Positions 1-5,834 of a DNA stretch of 5,912 bases are shown in pieces (within the stretch, counting starts at the first letter, position 1; every line of letters begins with the position of its first letter). The notes under the pieces are model-generated. The model was not told where the DNA came from, did no database searches, and saw only the letters and a list, made by a program, of their open reading frames with translations. A program made the translations under genes and the position numbers. The stretch comes from Streptosporangiaceae bacterium (GTDB lineage Bacteria; Actinomycetota; Actinomycetes; Streptosporangiales; Streptosporangiaceae), in NCBI GenBank assembly GCA_030043395.1, contig JASHXW010000062.1:1-5912 (forward strand), read 5' to 3'.

Positions 1-34
1 ACCGCCGAGCTGAGTGACGTCCAGGTCATCAGGC

Positions 35-54
35 GGTCGCTGTCGCCAGTGACC
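35..54 (-). terminator. Candidate hairpin terminator after the MFS pseudogene
   Basis: On the minus strand, the bases directly after the stop codon at 56-54 can fold into a stem of 8 positions (GGTCACTG with CAGCGACC) closed by a GCGA loop, which is of the GNRA type. One stem position is an A-C mismatch on this strand; on the plus strand it would be a G-T wobble. There is no run of T after it, so it is not a classical intrinsic terminator. Hairpins without a T tail are often proposed as 3' ends in actinomycetes. It may end transcripts of the MFS pair. Positions 1-34 show nothing I recognise. Confidence 0.3.
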
Positions 55-580
55 TACGGCACGCTCTTGATGCGCCAGACCAGTGTCGCGCCAAGCGCCG
101 CGACGACCGCGGTGACGGCGTAGAGCGAGTGATAGCCGCCGAGCGTCACGACAAGGGCCGCGAGAAGCCCGCCGACGGCTGCGGGGCCAGAGATCGCGAT
201 GTTGATCAGGCCGAGGTCAGGGACAGCGAGATGGCCGCGAGCACCGCCATGCCCAGGGTCCAGCGGTGTCGCCTGCCTCGCAGCCGTAGCAGCCCCCTGG
301 CATCTGTCGTCCGGTCGGACATCGCCCCGATCAGCGGCGTCGCGACGATGGCGGCGATGGCGCCGAGCGCGTGCAGCACCCCGAGAACCAGGAACTTGTC
401 GTGCGGCGCGACGTCCTGCACCTGCTTGGGCAGCATGATCTGCAGCGGCGTGCCCGATGCCATCCACAGGCCGAGGAACCCGAGGCCGAGGTAGAACACC
501 CAGCGTTTCGGCACCGGACTGGTTGGCTCGGCCAGTGCGCGCGACGATGTCGCCGGCGCGTCGGCTGTCTGCTCGGCCAT
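54..580 (-). pseudogene. MFS transporter remnant: internal deletion plus frameshift
   Basis: This is a broken paralogue of the neighbouring intact MFS gene. The start at 580 is supported by GGGAG at 590-586, 5 nt before the ATG. The first frame runs 124 codons to a TGA at 208-206. It carries the first three membrane segments and an MFS motif A (GAMSDRTTD, near residue 85-93). A second frame then covers the last 54 codons (DLGLINIAISGP to the final WRIKSVP) and stops at 56-54. Aligned to the intact copy, the join falls between its residues about 121 and 375 (428-aa numbering). Roughly 760 nt, holding membrane segments 4-10, are therefore missing, and the frame is shifted. The last 54 residues are about two thirds identical to the intact copy, so the duplication is not recent. 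A ribosomal frameshift could not restore function because the middle is absent. A short 124-aa product might still be made. Confidence 0.85.
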
Positions 581-616
581 GGGTACTCCCGTGGGGGCGG
601 GGGTGGCACGTTGAAG

Positions 617-1903
617 TTAAGGGACGCTCTTGATCCGCCAGACCAGAAGCGATCCCGCGGCCCCGACGAGCGCTGTCGCCGCGTACAGGGTGGGGTAGCC
701 GCCGATCGAGACCAGCACCGCGGAGAGCGCGCCCGCCACCGCAGCCGGGCCCACGATGGCGATGTTGATGATCCCGAGGTCCTTCGCGCGGTCCTTGGCC
801 GCTGGCAGGACCTGGGTGATCAGTGCCTGGTCGACGGCCAGGTAGGCGCCGAACCCAGCACCGTACAGGACGGCGGCGACCAGCGCCGCGTCCCAGGTCT
901 CGATGAAGGTGAGCAGGAGCGCGGCTGCAGCGATCAGGCAGCCTGCGACGGTGACGATCATCTTGCGCTTGCCGATGCGGTCGGAGATGACGCCACCGAC
1001 GATGGCGGTGACGACGACCAGGAGGGTATAGATCACGATCAGGATGAACAGGCCCTGCGCCGGATGCGCGTAATGGACCCGGTCGCGCAGGAAGTACAGC
1101 AAATACAACGTTCCCATGCCGATCGCCAGCGAGACGAGGAACCTGGTGATCCACGCCCACCCGAAGTCCGGGTACTCCCGCGGGTTGACCCAGAAGGCCC
1201 TGGCCAGGGTGCTGAGCTTGAGTTCGCTGCGATGCTCAGTCTCGAGCGGATAGTCCGGCGTTCCGAGCACGAAGGGCAACGCGAGCAGCACGAGCGGGAT
1301 CGCGAGCGCGGCGTACTGGGCGACCGATCCGTGGCCGGTGAACACGTACACGATCAGGGCGGTGCCGATCACCAGCCCGAGGGCCTGCGGCATGCCCACC
1401 CAGCCGGCGACAGTCGCCCGCTGGTTCACCGGGACATGGTCGGGAACCGCGGCGCTCAGGCTGGCGTACTCGCCATTCTGGAATGCGCTGAACAGCACCC
1501 AGAGGACGCCAATCCCCAGGGCCGCGGTCTGCGTGCCGATCAGGGCAAGGCAGACCGCGCCGAGCACGGCCATGGACAAGGTCCACCGATGCCGCCTGCC
1601 GTTCATGTGCAGGAAGGCGAACGCACGAGTGGTCCGGTCAGACAGCGCGCCTGCGATCGGAGTGGCAAGCAGGGAGGCTACGGCGCCGAAGGCCGAGATG
1701 AGGCCGAGGGCAAGGATCTTGCCCTTCGGGTCGTAATGCTGAAGCTGCTCGGGGATCAGTACCTGCAGGGGCGTGATCGCTGCCATCCACATGGCCAGGC
1801 TGGCCAGCCCGAGCGCGCCGATCCAGCGCCGCGACACCGGGATGTCAGGCTCGGCGAGGGCGCGCGGGAGCAGGTGCGGCGACTCGGTCGCCTGGTCGGC
1901 CAT
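617..1903 (-). CDS. MFS transporter, 12 membrane segments
   Basis: This is a 428-residue integral membrane protein of the major facilitator superfamily and probably a proton- or ion-coupled carrier. The substrate cannot be told from sequence. Twelve hydrophobic segments are visible: six before and six after a polar loop near residues 215-245. MFS motif A (GALSDRTTR, about residues 85-93) follows the second segment, and its counterpart GGVISDRIGKRK (about 303-314) sits at the matching place in the second half. I chose the ATG at 1903 because GGAG at 1912-1909 lies 5 nt upstream and because the start matches the MAEQ start of the broken copy. ATGs at 1918 and 1921 would add 5-6 residues but place the Shine-Dalgarno inside the gene. 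It is followed after 36 nt by the broken paralogue in the same direction and is divergent from the MBL hydrolase gene. No regulator lies beside it in this window. Confidence 0.9.
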   Translation of the reverse strand: MADQATESPHLLPRALAEPDIPVSRRWIGALGLASLAMWMAAITPLQVLIPEQLQHYDPKGKILALGLISAFGAVASLLATPIAGALSDRTTRAFAFLHMNGRRHRWTLSMAVLGAVCLALIGTQTAALGIGVLWVLFSAFQNGEYASLSAAVPDHVPVNQRATVAGWVGMPQALGLVIGTALIVYVFTGHGSVAQYAALAIPLVLLALPFVLGTPDYPLETEHRSELKLSTLARAFWVNPREYPDFGWAWITRFLVSLAIGMGTLYLLYFLRDRVHYAHPAQGLFILIVIYTLLVVVTAIVGGVISDRIGKRKMIVTVAGCLIAAAALLLTFIETWDAALVAAVLYGAGFGAYLAVDQALITQVLPAAKDRAKDLGIINIAIVGPAAVAGALSAVLVSIGGYPTLYAATALVGAAGSLLVWRIKSVP

Positions 1904-1908
1904 AAGAT

Positions 1909-1912
1909 CTCC
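1909..1912 (-). promoter_or_regulatory. Shine-Dalgarno of the intact MFS gene
   Basis: GGAG on the minus strand, 5 nt before the ATG at 1903. It decides between three candidate in-frame ATGs (1903, 1918, 1921) in favour of 1903. Confidence 0.6.
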
Positions 1913-1933
1913 AGTCATCAAGGCGCGCCCGGC

Positions 1934-1939
1934 AGGATA
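1934..1939 (-). promoter_or_regulatory. Candidate -10 box for the MFS gene
   Basis: TATCCT on the minus strand fits the actinobacterial TANNNT -10 pattern. Transcription from about 1928-1927 would give a leader of about 24 nt that contains the GGAG ribosome site. I see no convincing -35 element 17-18 nt upstream, so this rests on the -10 match and its position only. Confidence 0.35.
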
Positions 1940-2031
1940 CAGCGGCGGCGGAGAACGCGGCTAGCAGGGATCATGCCGCGTTTTGGGCATTGTGTGTAGA
2001 TGTTAGGCCGAATCGTTGACTGCTCAGCGCT

Positions 2032-2044
2032 CCCTCGCCGAGGG
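2032..2044. repeat. 13-bp perfect palindrome, possible operator
   Basis: CCCTCG, one central C, then CGAGGG: a perfect 6+1+6 inverted repeat. It covers the place where the -35 element of the candidate promoter at 2056-2061 should be, and it lies in the region shared by the divergent MFS and MBL genes. A regulator binding here could block the MBL promoter. The size is modest and GC-rich sequence makes such repeats fairly common. Confidence 0.3.
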
Positions 2045-2055
2045 TTCGCGCACCT

Positions 2056-2061
2056 TAGCCT
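2056..2061 (+). promoter_or_regulatory. Candidate -10 box for a leaderless MBL transcript
   Basis: TAGCCT fits TANNNT and ends 7 nt before the ATG at 2069, so transcription would start at or next to the A of the start codon. No Shine-Dalgarno-like sequence lies between them. Leaderless mRNAs of this layout are well documented in actinobacteria. No clear -35 is seen. Confidence 0.5.
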
Positions 2062-2068
2062 TATTGCT

Positions 2069-2806
2069 ATGGATCTCACGATCATCGGGTGTTCAGGCAG
2101 TTTCCCCGGCCCCGATAGCGCGGCTTCGAGCTATCTCGTGGAAGCCGAAGGCTTCCGGCTGCTGTTGGACGTCGGCAACGGGGCGCTTGGTTCCCTGCAG
2201 CGCTACGCGGACATCGGCAGCATCGACGCGGTGTGCCTCAGTCACCTGCACGGCGACCACTGCCTCGACATGTGCTCGTACAACGTGTTCCGTGGCCACC
2301 ACCCGGCCCGCCGGTTCCCGCGGATCCCGGTCTATGGCCCGGCGGGCACCGCCGAGCGCTTGCAGCGGGCGAGCGCCGAGACGAGCATCTCGATGACCGA
2401 CAACTTCGACTTCGTGACGCTGACCGAGGGAACTGTCGAGATCGGGCCGATCACCGTCACCACGGAGCACATGAATCACCCTGTCGAGACGTTCGGCTTC
2501 CGGCTTGAGCACGGCGGCCGCGCGATCGCCTACTCGGCCGACACTGGCCAGACCGACAGCCTGGCCAGGCTTGCCTCCGGTGCCGACATCTTGCTGTGCG
2601 AGGCGTCCTTCAGCACCGGGCCGGACCTCCCGGCCGGGCTGCACCTCACCGGCGCCCAGGCGGGCGAGTACGCGGCGAGGTCTGAGGTCGGCGAGCTGGT
2701 GCTGACTCACCTTGTCCCCTGGAACAGCCGCGACCAGGTCCGTGACGAGGCGGCAGCGCAGTACGCGGGCACTTTGTCGCTGGCAGCCCCCGGACGGGTG
2801 CTCTAA
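2069..2806 (+). CDS. MBL-fold metallohydrolase, Rv1339-like
   Basis: This is a 245-residue metallo-beta-lactamase-fold enzyme. The metal-binding signature HLHGDH is at residues 59-64 (H59, H61, D63, H64), with further probable ligands H137 (MNHPVE), D158 (YSADTG) and H214 (LTHLVP). This is the two-zinc set of the RNase Z-like and phosphodiesterase branch. The exosite arm of true RNase Z is not visible and the protein is short. In Mycobacterium tuberculosis the MBL protein Rv1339 precedes rphA and the rdgB homologue, and it has been reported to hydrolyse cAMP. The same neighbours here make an Rv1339-like cyclic-nucleotide phosphodiesterase the best inference; an RNA-processing role is the main alternative. 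The ATG at 2069 is chosen over one at 2000 because the conserved fold starts at once (MDLTIIGCSGSFPG) and a -10 box sits 7 nt upstream. There is no signal peptide, so it should be cytoplasmic. Confidence 0.88.
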   Translation: MDLTIIGCSGSFPGPDSAASSYLVEAEGFRLLLDVGNGALGSLQRYADIGSIDAVCLSHLHGDHCLDMCSYNVFRGHHPARRFPRIPVYGPAGTAERLQRASAETSISMTDNFDFVTLTEGTVEIGPITVTTEHMNHPVETFGFRLEHGGRAIAYSADTGQTDSLARLASGADILLCEASFSTGPDLPAGLHLTGAQAGEYAARSEVGELVLTHLVPWNSRDQVRDEAAAQYAGTLSLAAPGRVL

Positions 2807-2848
2807 GGGCATCCACGTCATGGCGCTCCCGGCCCGCGCCCGAGCTCA

Positions 2849-2860
2849 GGCCGCGCGGCC
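2849..2860. repeat. 12-bp perfect palindrome before the epimerase gene
   Basis: GGCCGCGCGGCC is self-complementary and lies 4 nt upstream of the TAGACT -10 candidate, in the 72-nt gap between the MBL and epimerase genes. It could be an operator or part of the 3' end of the MBL transcript. It is made only of G and C, so chance is a serious explanation. Confidence 0.2.
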
Positions 2861-2864
2861 CGCA

Positions 2865-2870
2865 TAGACT
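2865..2870 (+). promoter_or_regulatory. Candidate -10 box for a leaderless epimerase transcript
   Basis: TAGACT fits TANNNT and ends 8 nt before the ATG at 2879. The only purine-rich stretch, GAGG at 2874-2877, leaves 1 nt before the ATG and is too close to act as a normal ribosome site. A leaderless start is therefore the better reading. Confidence 0.45.
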
Positions 2871-2878
2871 GCCGAGGC

Positions 2879-3817
2879 ATGCGGGTTCTCGTCACCGGCG
2901 GCGCCGGATTCATCGGATCGCATCTCACCGACGCGTTCCTCGCCAGGGGCGACGACGTCGCCGTCATCGACGACCTCTCCACGGGCCGGCCTGGCCGCCT
3001 GGACGAGCGGGTCGTACTGCACAAGCTCAGCGTCACCGACGCGGACCTGCTCGGAACGGTCATCAGCTCGGTTGCCCCCGAGCTGATCTGCCATCTCGCC
3101 GCCCAGATCGACGTGCGGGCCTCGGTAGCCAGGCCCGCCGCTGACGCGCAGGCGAACGTCGTCGGCAGCATCAACGTCCTTGAGGCGGCGCGGGCGGTTG
3201 GCGCCAGGGTGCTGCTCTGCTCGACCGGCGGCGCGCTCTACGGCAGGGACGCGCCGATCCCGTCGATGGAGGACGTGCTGCCGCTGCCTGAGTCGCCGTA
3301 CGGCATCGGCAAGCACTGCGCCGAGCAGTACCTGGGCCTGTACAACCGGCTGCACCAGACCGCGCACTCAGTGCTGCGCCTGGCCAACGTGTACGGCCCC
3401 CGCCAGGACCCGGCGGGCGAGGCCGGGGTCGTGCCGATCTTCTGCGCCCAGGTCCTGGCCGGGAAGCGCCCGACCATCTTCGGCGACGGCACCCAGACCC
3501 GCGACTACGTGTACGTCGGCGACACCGTCAGCGCCTTCCTGGCCGCGGCCGACCAGCGCAGGCCGGGAACGTGGAATATCGGCACCGGTGCCGAGGTGAG
3601 CGTGCTCGAGCTAGCCGAAGTCATCGGCAAGGTCACTGGCCGTGCGGTCGACCCGACCTTCGCCCCGGCCCGGCCTGGCGAACTGCAGCGCAGCGCGCTG
3701 GCGGTCGAGCGGGCCGCGCTCGACCTGGGCTGGCGGGCAGCGACTGCCCTGCCCGATGGCGTTCGCTCGGTCTGCGAGTGGATCGGCTCAGGGGCGCCGG
3801 ACCGAGCGGCGTACTGA
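2879..3817 (+). CDS. NAD-dependent sugar epimerase, GalE-like SDR
   Basis: This is a 312-residue extended short-chain dehydrogenase/reductase that probably acts on a nucleotide sugar such as UDP-glucose/UDP-galactose in the cytoplasm. The Rossmann NAD-binding motif GGAGFIG is at residues 7-13, with acidic residues ending the second strand (IDD, 30-32). The catalytic Y141 and K145 are in PYGIGK, and the Ser/Thr partner is in STGGALYG (115-122). Family signatures HLAAQIDVR (72-80), NVYGPRQDP (170-178) and [14 protein letters not shown] (202-215) are clear. Several of these blocks resemble mycobacterial GalE1 as I remember it, so UDP-glucose 4-epimerase is the first guess. A dTDP- or GDP-sugar enzyme is possible. 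It starts 72 nt after the MBL gene and ends 20 nt before rph. No glycosyltransferase or sugar pathway gene is nearby, so its presence here is odd. Residue 245 uses the rare leucine codon CTA. Confidence 0.87.
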   Translation: MRVLVTGGAGFIGSHLTDAFLARGDDVAVIDDLSTGRPGRLDERVVLHKLSVTDADLLGTVISSVAPELICHLAAQIDVRASVARPAADAQANVVGSINVLEAARAVGARVLLCSTGGALYGRDAPIPSMEDVLPLPESPYGIGKHCAEQYLGLYNRLHQTAHSVLRLANVYGPRQDPAGEAGVVPIFCAQVLAGKRPTIFGDGTQTRDYVYVGDTVSAFLAAADQRRPGTWNIGTGAEVSVLELAEVIGKVTGRAVDPTFAPARPGELQRSALAVERAALDLGWRAATALPDGVRSVCEWIGSGAPDRAAY

Positions 3818-3824
3818 TTGCCGC

Positions 3825-3830
3825 TACTCT
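3825..3830 (+). promoter_or_regulatory. Candidate -10 box for a leaderless rph transcript
   Basis: TACTCT fits TANNNT and ends 7 nt before the ATG at 3838. It lies in the 20-nt gap after the epimerase stop. No Shine-Dalgarno sequence is visible before the ATG. This suggests rph has its own promoter as well as any read-through from upstream. Confidence 0.45.
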
Positions 3831-3837
3831 TGCCAGC

Positions 3838-4563
3838 ATGGCTTCCCGACCTGATGCCCGTCGTCCGGATCAGCTCCGCGAGGTAAAGATCACCCGAGGC
3901 TGGCTTGACCACGCCGAAGGCTCTGTGCTCGTGGAATTCGGCTCGACCCGGGTGCTGTGCGCAGCCAGCGTCCTTGAGGAAGTGCCGCGCTGGCGGCGGG
4001 GGAGCGGGCTCGGCTGGGTGAGCGCCGAGTACGCGATGCTGCCCCGCTCGACCAACACGCGCAGCGACCGGGAGTCGGTCAAGGGCAAGGTCGGCGGAAG
4101 GACGCAGGAGATCTCCCGGCTGGTCGGCCGGTCTCTGCGTGCCTGCATGGACCTGAAGGCGCTCGGCGAGAACTCCATCATGATCGACTGCGATGTCCTT
4201 CAGGCCGATGGCGGGACCAGGACGGCAGCCGTGACCGGCGGCTACGTGGCCCTCGCCGACGCCGTGGCGTGGCTGCAGGCAAAGAAGCGGTGCAAGCCAG
4301 GTGCGCTGGCCGCATCGGTTTCGGCGGTGAGCGTCGGCATCTTGGACGGCGAGCCGCGACTGGATCTTTGTTATGCCGAGGACGTCATTGCCGAGACCGA
4401 CATGAACGTCGTCTGCACGGGCGCCGGCCAGTTCGTGGAAGTGCAGGGCACCGCCGAGCGCGAGCCGTTCGACCGCAAGCTGCTCGACGAGCTGCTCGAT
4501 CTGGCCGTGGCCGGGTGCGGCGAGCTGAGCAGGCTGCAGCGCGAGGCGCTGGCCGGGTCCTGA
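3838..4563 (+). CDS. rph: Ribonuclease PH
   Basis: RNase PH is a phosphorolytic 3'-5' exoribonuclease that trims the 3' ends of tRNA precursors and other RNAs, using phosphate and releasing nucleoside diphosphates. It normally works as a ring hexamer. The 241-residue length fits the family. Visible signatures are RPD near the N-terminus (residues 4-6), [15 protein letters not shown] at 87-101 with the phosphate-site arginine, [14 protein letters not shown] at 117-130 with the GTR phosphate loop, [16 protein letters not shown] at 177-192 with the catalytic aspartates, and GTAE at 204-207. The frame is open further upstream to 3571, but that part overlaps the epimerase. The ATG at 3838 gives the family N-terminus and follows a -10 box by 7 nt. 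rdgB starts 18 nt downstream, a pairing common in bacteria. Confidence 0.97.
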   Translation: MASRPDARRPDQLREVKITRGWLDHAEGSVLVEFGSTRVLCAASVLEEVPRWRRGSGLGWVSAEYAMLPRSTNTRSDRESVKGKVGGRTQEISRLVGRSLRACMDLKALGENSIMIDCDVLQADGGTRTAAVTGGYVALADAVAWLQAKKRCKPGALAASVSAVSVGILDGEPRLDLCYAEDVIAETDMNVVCTGAGQFVEVQGTAEREPFDRKLLDELLDLAVAGCGELSRLQREALAGS

Positions 4564-4581
4564 GCCGGCACAACATCACTT

Positions 4582-5199
4582 ATGTCTCCTGCCGACCGGC
4601 CCAGGCTGGTCCTGGCCACCGCCAATCCTGGCAAGCTTGCCGAGCTTGACAGGATCCTGGCCGCCAGCGGCGTGGGCGTCGACCTGATCGGCCTCGGCGA
4701 GTTCTCCGGCGCCCCGGAGATCGCTGAGACTGAGGCAACGTTCGCCGGGAACGCCTTGCTGAAGGCGCGCGCGATCGCCGCTTACACGGGCCTGGCCGCG
4801 GTTGCGGACGACTCCGGGCTGTGCGCCGATGCGCTCAACGGCATGCCCGGCGTGCTGTCCGCCCGCTGGTCAGGACGGCACGGAGATGACGCCGCGAACC
4901 TGCGACTGGTACTCGGCCAGCTCAGCGACGTGCCAGATGACCGGCGCGGGGCGTTCTTCGCGTGCGCAGCCGCGCTTGTCCTGCCGTCAGGTGGCGAGCA
5001 CGTCAGGGAAGGCACCGTGCACGGCCACCTGATCCGCGAGCCGAGGGGAGTGAACGGGTTCGGCTATGACCCGATATTCGTTCCCGACCTGGAGGACCGC
5101 ACAACAGCCGAGATGAGCCCGGATGAGAAGGATGCGATCAGCCACCGCGGCCGGGCGTTCCGCGCGCTGGTGCCAGTGATCGCGGAGTCGGTCCGCTGA
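4582..5199 (+). CDS. rdgB: XTP/dITP pyrophosphatase (RdgB/Ham1)
   Basis: This is a 205-residue nucleoside triphosphate pyrophosphatase of the Ham1/RdgB family. It converts XTP, ITP and dITP to the monophosphates and pyrophosphate, keeping deaminated purines out of DNA and RNA. The signatures are in order: LATANPGK at 11-18 (the substrate-binding SxxNxxK-like site), ETEATFAGNALLKA at 49-62, VADDSGL at 74-80 with the metal/catalytic aspartates, SARWSGRHGDDAANL at 93-107, GFGYDPIFVP at 159-168 and SPDEKDAISHRGRA at 179-192. The start at 4582 gives the expected N-terminus. It is 18 nt after the rph stop, and neither a Shine-Dalgarno nor a TANNNT box at the right distance is seen, so translational coupling or read-through from rph is likely. 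A GC-rich spacer of 114 nt follows. Confidence 0.97.
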   Translation: MSPADRPRLVLATANPGKLAELDRILAASGVGVDLIGLGEFSGAPEIAETEATFAGNALLKARAIAAYTGLAAVADDSGLCADALNGMPGVLSARWSGRHGDDAANLRLVLGQLSDVPDDRRGAFFACAAALVLPSGGEHVREGTVHGHLIREPRGVNGFGYDPIFVPDLEDRTTAEMSPDEKDAISHRGRAFRALVPVIAESVR

Positions 5200-5212
5200 T
5201 CGGTGCCGGAGA

Positions 5213-5259
5213 GTCCGTCCGGCGGCGGACCGCACGCTGACGGCGGCGCCGACGCGCCG
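5213..5259 (+). terminator. GC-rich hairpins after rdgB, possible 3' end
   Basis: Two small inverted repeats lie after the rdgB stop: GTCCG (5213-5217) with CGGAC (5226-5230), and CGGCGC (5244-5249) with GCGCCG (5254-5259) around a CGAC loop. Neither is followed by a T run. They could end the rph-rdgB transcript, but such repeats arise easily in sequence this GC-rich. Confidence 0.22.
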
Positions 5260-5281
5260 GCGCGGTGGCGGGCTTTGCCGG

Positions 5282-5287
5282 TACGGT
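5282..5287 (+). promoter_or_regulatory. Candidate -10 box for the bcp gene
   Basis: TACGGT fits TANNNT. A start near 5294 would give a leader of about 20 nt containing the strong ribosome site at 5301. I see no clear -35 element. Confidence 0.3.
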
Positions 5288-5300
5288 AGGAGCCTGAATC

Positions 5301-5306
5301 GGAGGG
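5301..5306 (+). promoter_or_regulatory. Strong Shine-Dalgarno fixing a GTG start for bcp
   Basis: GGAGGG lies 7-8 nt before the GTG at 5314. It supports this non-ATG start, the only plausible start that gives the normal peroxiredoxin N-terminus. It also contrasts with the plus-strand genes upstream, which lack such a site. Confidence 0.7.
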
Positions 5307-5313
5307 ACGAATA

Positions 5314-5790
5314 GTGACCGAGCATCGGCTCGCGCCAGGCGACGTGGCGCCGGACTTCACCCTGCCCGACGCGGACGGCGGCCAGGTCAGCCTGTCGTCG
5401 CTACGTGGCCAGCGGGTGATCGTGTACTTCTACCCGGCGGCGATGACGCCCGGGTGCACTAAGCAGGCATGCGACTTCCGCGACAGCGAGAAGGATTTGT
5501 CCAGGGCTGGCTTCGCGGTGCTCGGCATCTCACCGGATAGCCCCGGGAAGCTGGCGAAGTTCCGTGACCGGGATGGCCTGACATTCCCGCTGCTCTCCGA
5601 TCCCGATCGCACGGTGCTGACCGCGTACGGCGCATACGGCGAGAAGATGCTGTACGGCAAGCAGACGGTCGGGGTCATCAGGTCGACGTTCGTGATCGCG
5701 CCCGACGGCACGGTCGAGCGGGCGTACTACGGCGTGAAGGCCACCGGCCACGTGGCCCGGTTGCGCAAGGACCTGGGCCTAGAGCCCTGA
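5314..5790 (+). CDS. bcp: Thioredoxin-dependent peroxiredoxin, Bcp/PrxQ type
   Basis: This is a 158-residue cytoplasmic peroxiredoxin that reduces hydrogen peroxide and organic hydroperoxides with electrons from thioredoxin. The AhpC/TSA fold opens with APDFTLPDADG (12-22). The peroxidatic site is YPAAMTPGCTKQACDFRD, with Thr45, peroxidatic Cys48 and a probable resolving Cys53 five residues on, the usual spacing for the atypical two-cysteine Bcp branch. The conserved active-site arginine is Arg123 (GVIRSTFVI). Length and start fit the family. A GTG start follows a strong GGAGGG site, and a separate promoter is likely in the 114-nt gap after rdgB. The gene has two CTA leucine codons (residues 30 and 156), the rarest leucine codon type in such genomes, and the tRNA gene 44 nt downstream has the matching UAG anticodon. 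Confidence 0.95.
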   Translation: MTEHRLAPGDVAPDFTLPDADGGQVSLSSLRGQRVIVYFYPAAMTPGCTKQACDFRDSEKDLSRAGFAVLGISPDSPGKLAKFRDRDGLTFPLLSDPDRTVLTAYGAYGEKMLYGKQTVGVIRSTFVIAPDGTVERAYYGVKATGHVARLRKDLGLEP

Positions 5791-5834
5791 GTTGAGCTTG
5801 GCGAAACTGGTCGTTCCAGGAGGCTGATCCCTCC

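Noticed and set aside
54..1160. A 368-codon minus-strand open frame ending with the transporter C-terminus
   Set aside because: Only its last 54 or so codons are transporter-like. The rest reads out of frame through the intact MFS gene and the N-terminal part of the remnant, giving Arg/Gly/Pro-rich sequence.
371..1999. A 542-codon open frame on the plus strand, antisense to the MFS genes
   Set aside because: It is a shadow of the GC-biased minus-strand gene: the translation is a polar, low-complexity Arg/Gly/Asp/Gln mixture with no family motif and no ribosome site, while the opposite strand gives a textbook 12-segment transporter.
2000..2068. An upstream in-frame ATG at 2000 that would extend the MBL protein by 23 residues
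   Set aside because: The extra residues are not family-like, and the promoter box at 2056-2061 places transcription at the ATG at 2069.
2093..2821. A 242-codon minus-strand open frame opposite the MBL gene
   Set aside because: It has no motif and no ribosome site and lies wholly opposite a gene with a complete metal-binding signature; it is a composition artefact.
5348..5478. Bcp active site reading YPAAMTPGC rather than the YPKDNTPGC-type form
   Set aside because: The catalytic Thr, Cys48, Cys53 and Arg123 are all present, and variation in the three residues before Thr is normal in the family.
5819..5834. GGAGG (5819-5823) and CCTCC (5830-5834) inverted repeat just before the tRNA
   Set aside because: A 5-bp stem with a 6-nt loop and no T run is too weak to call a terminator here.
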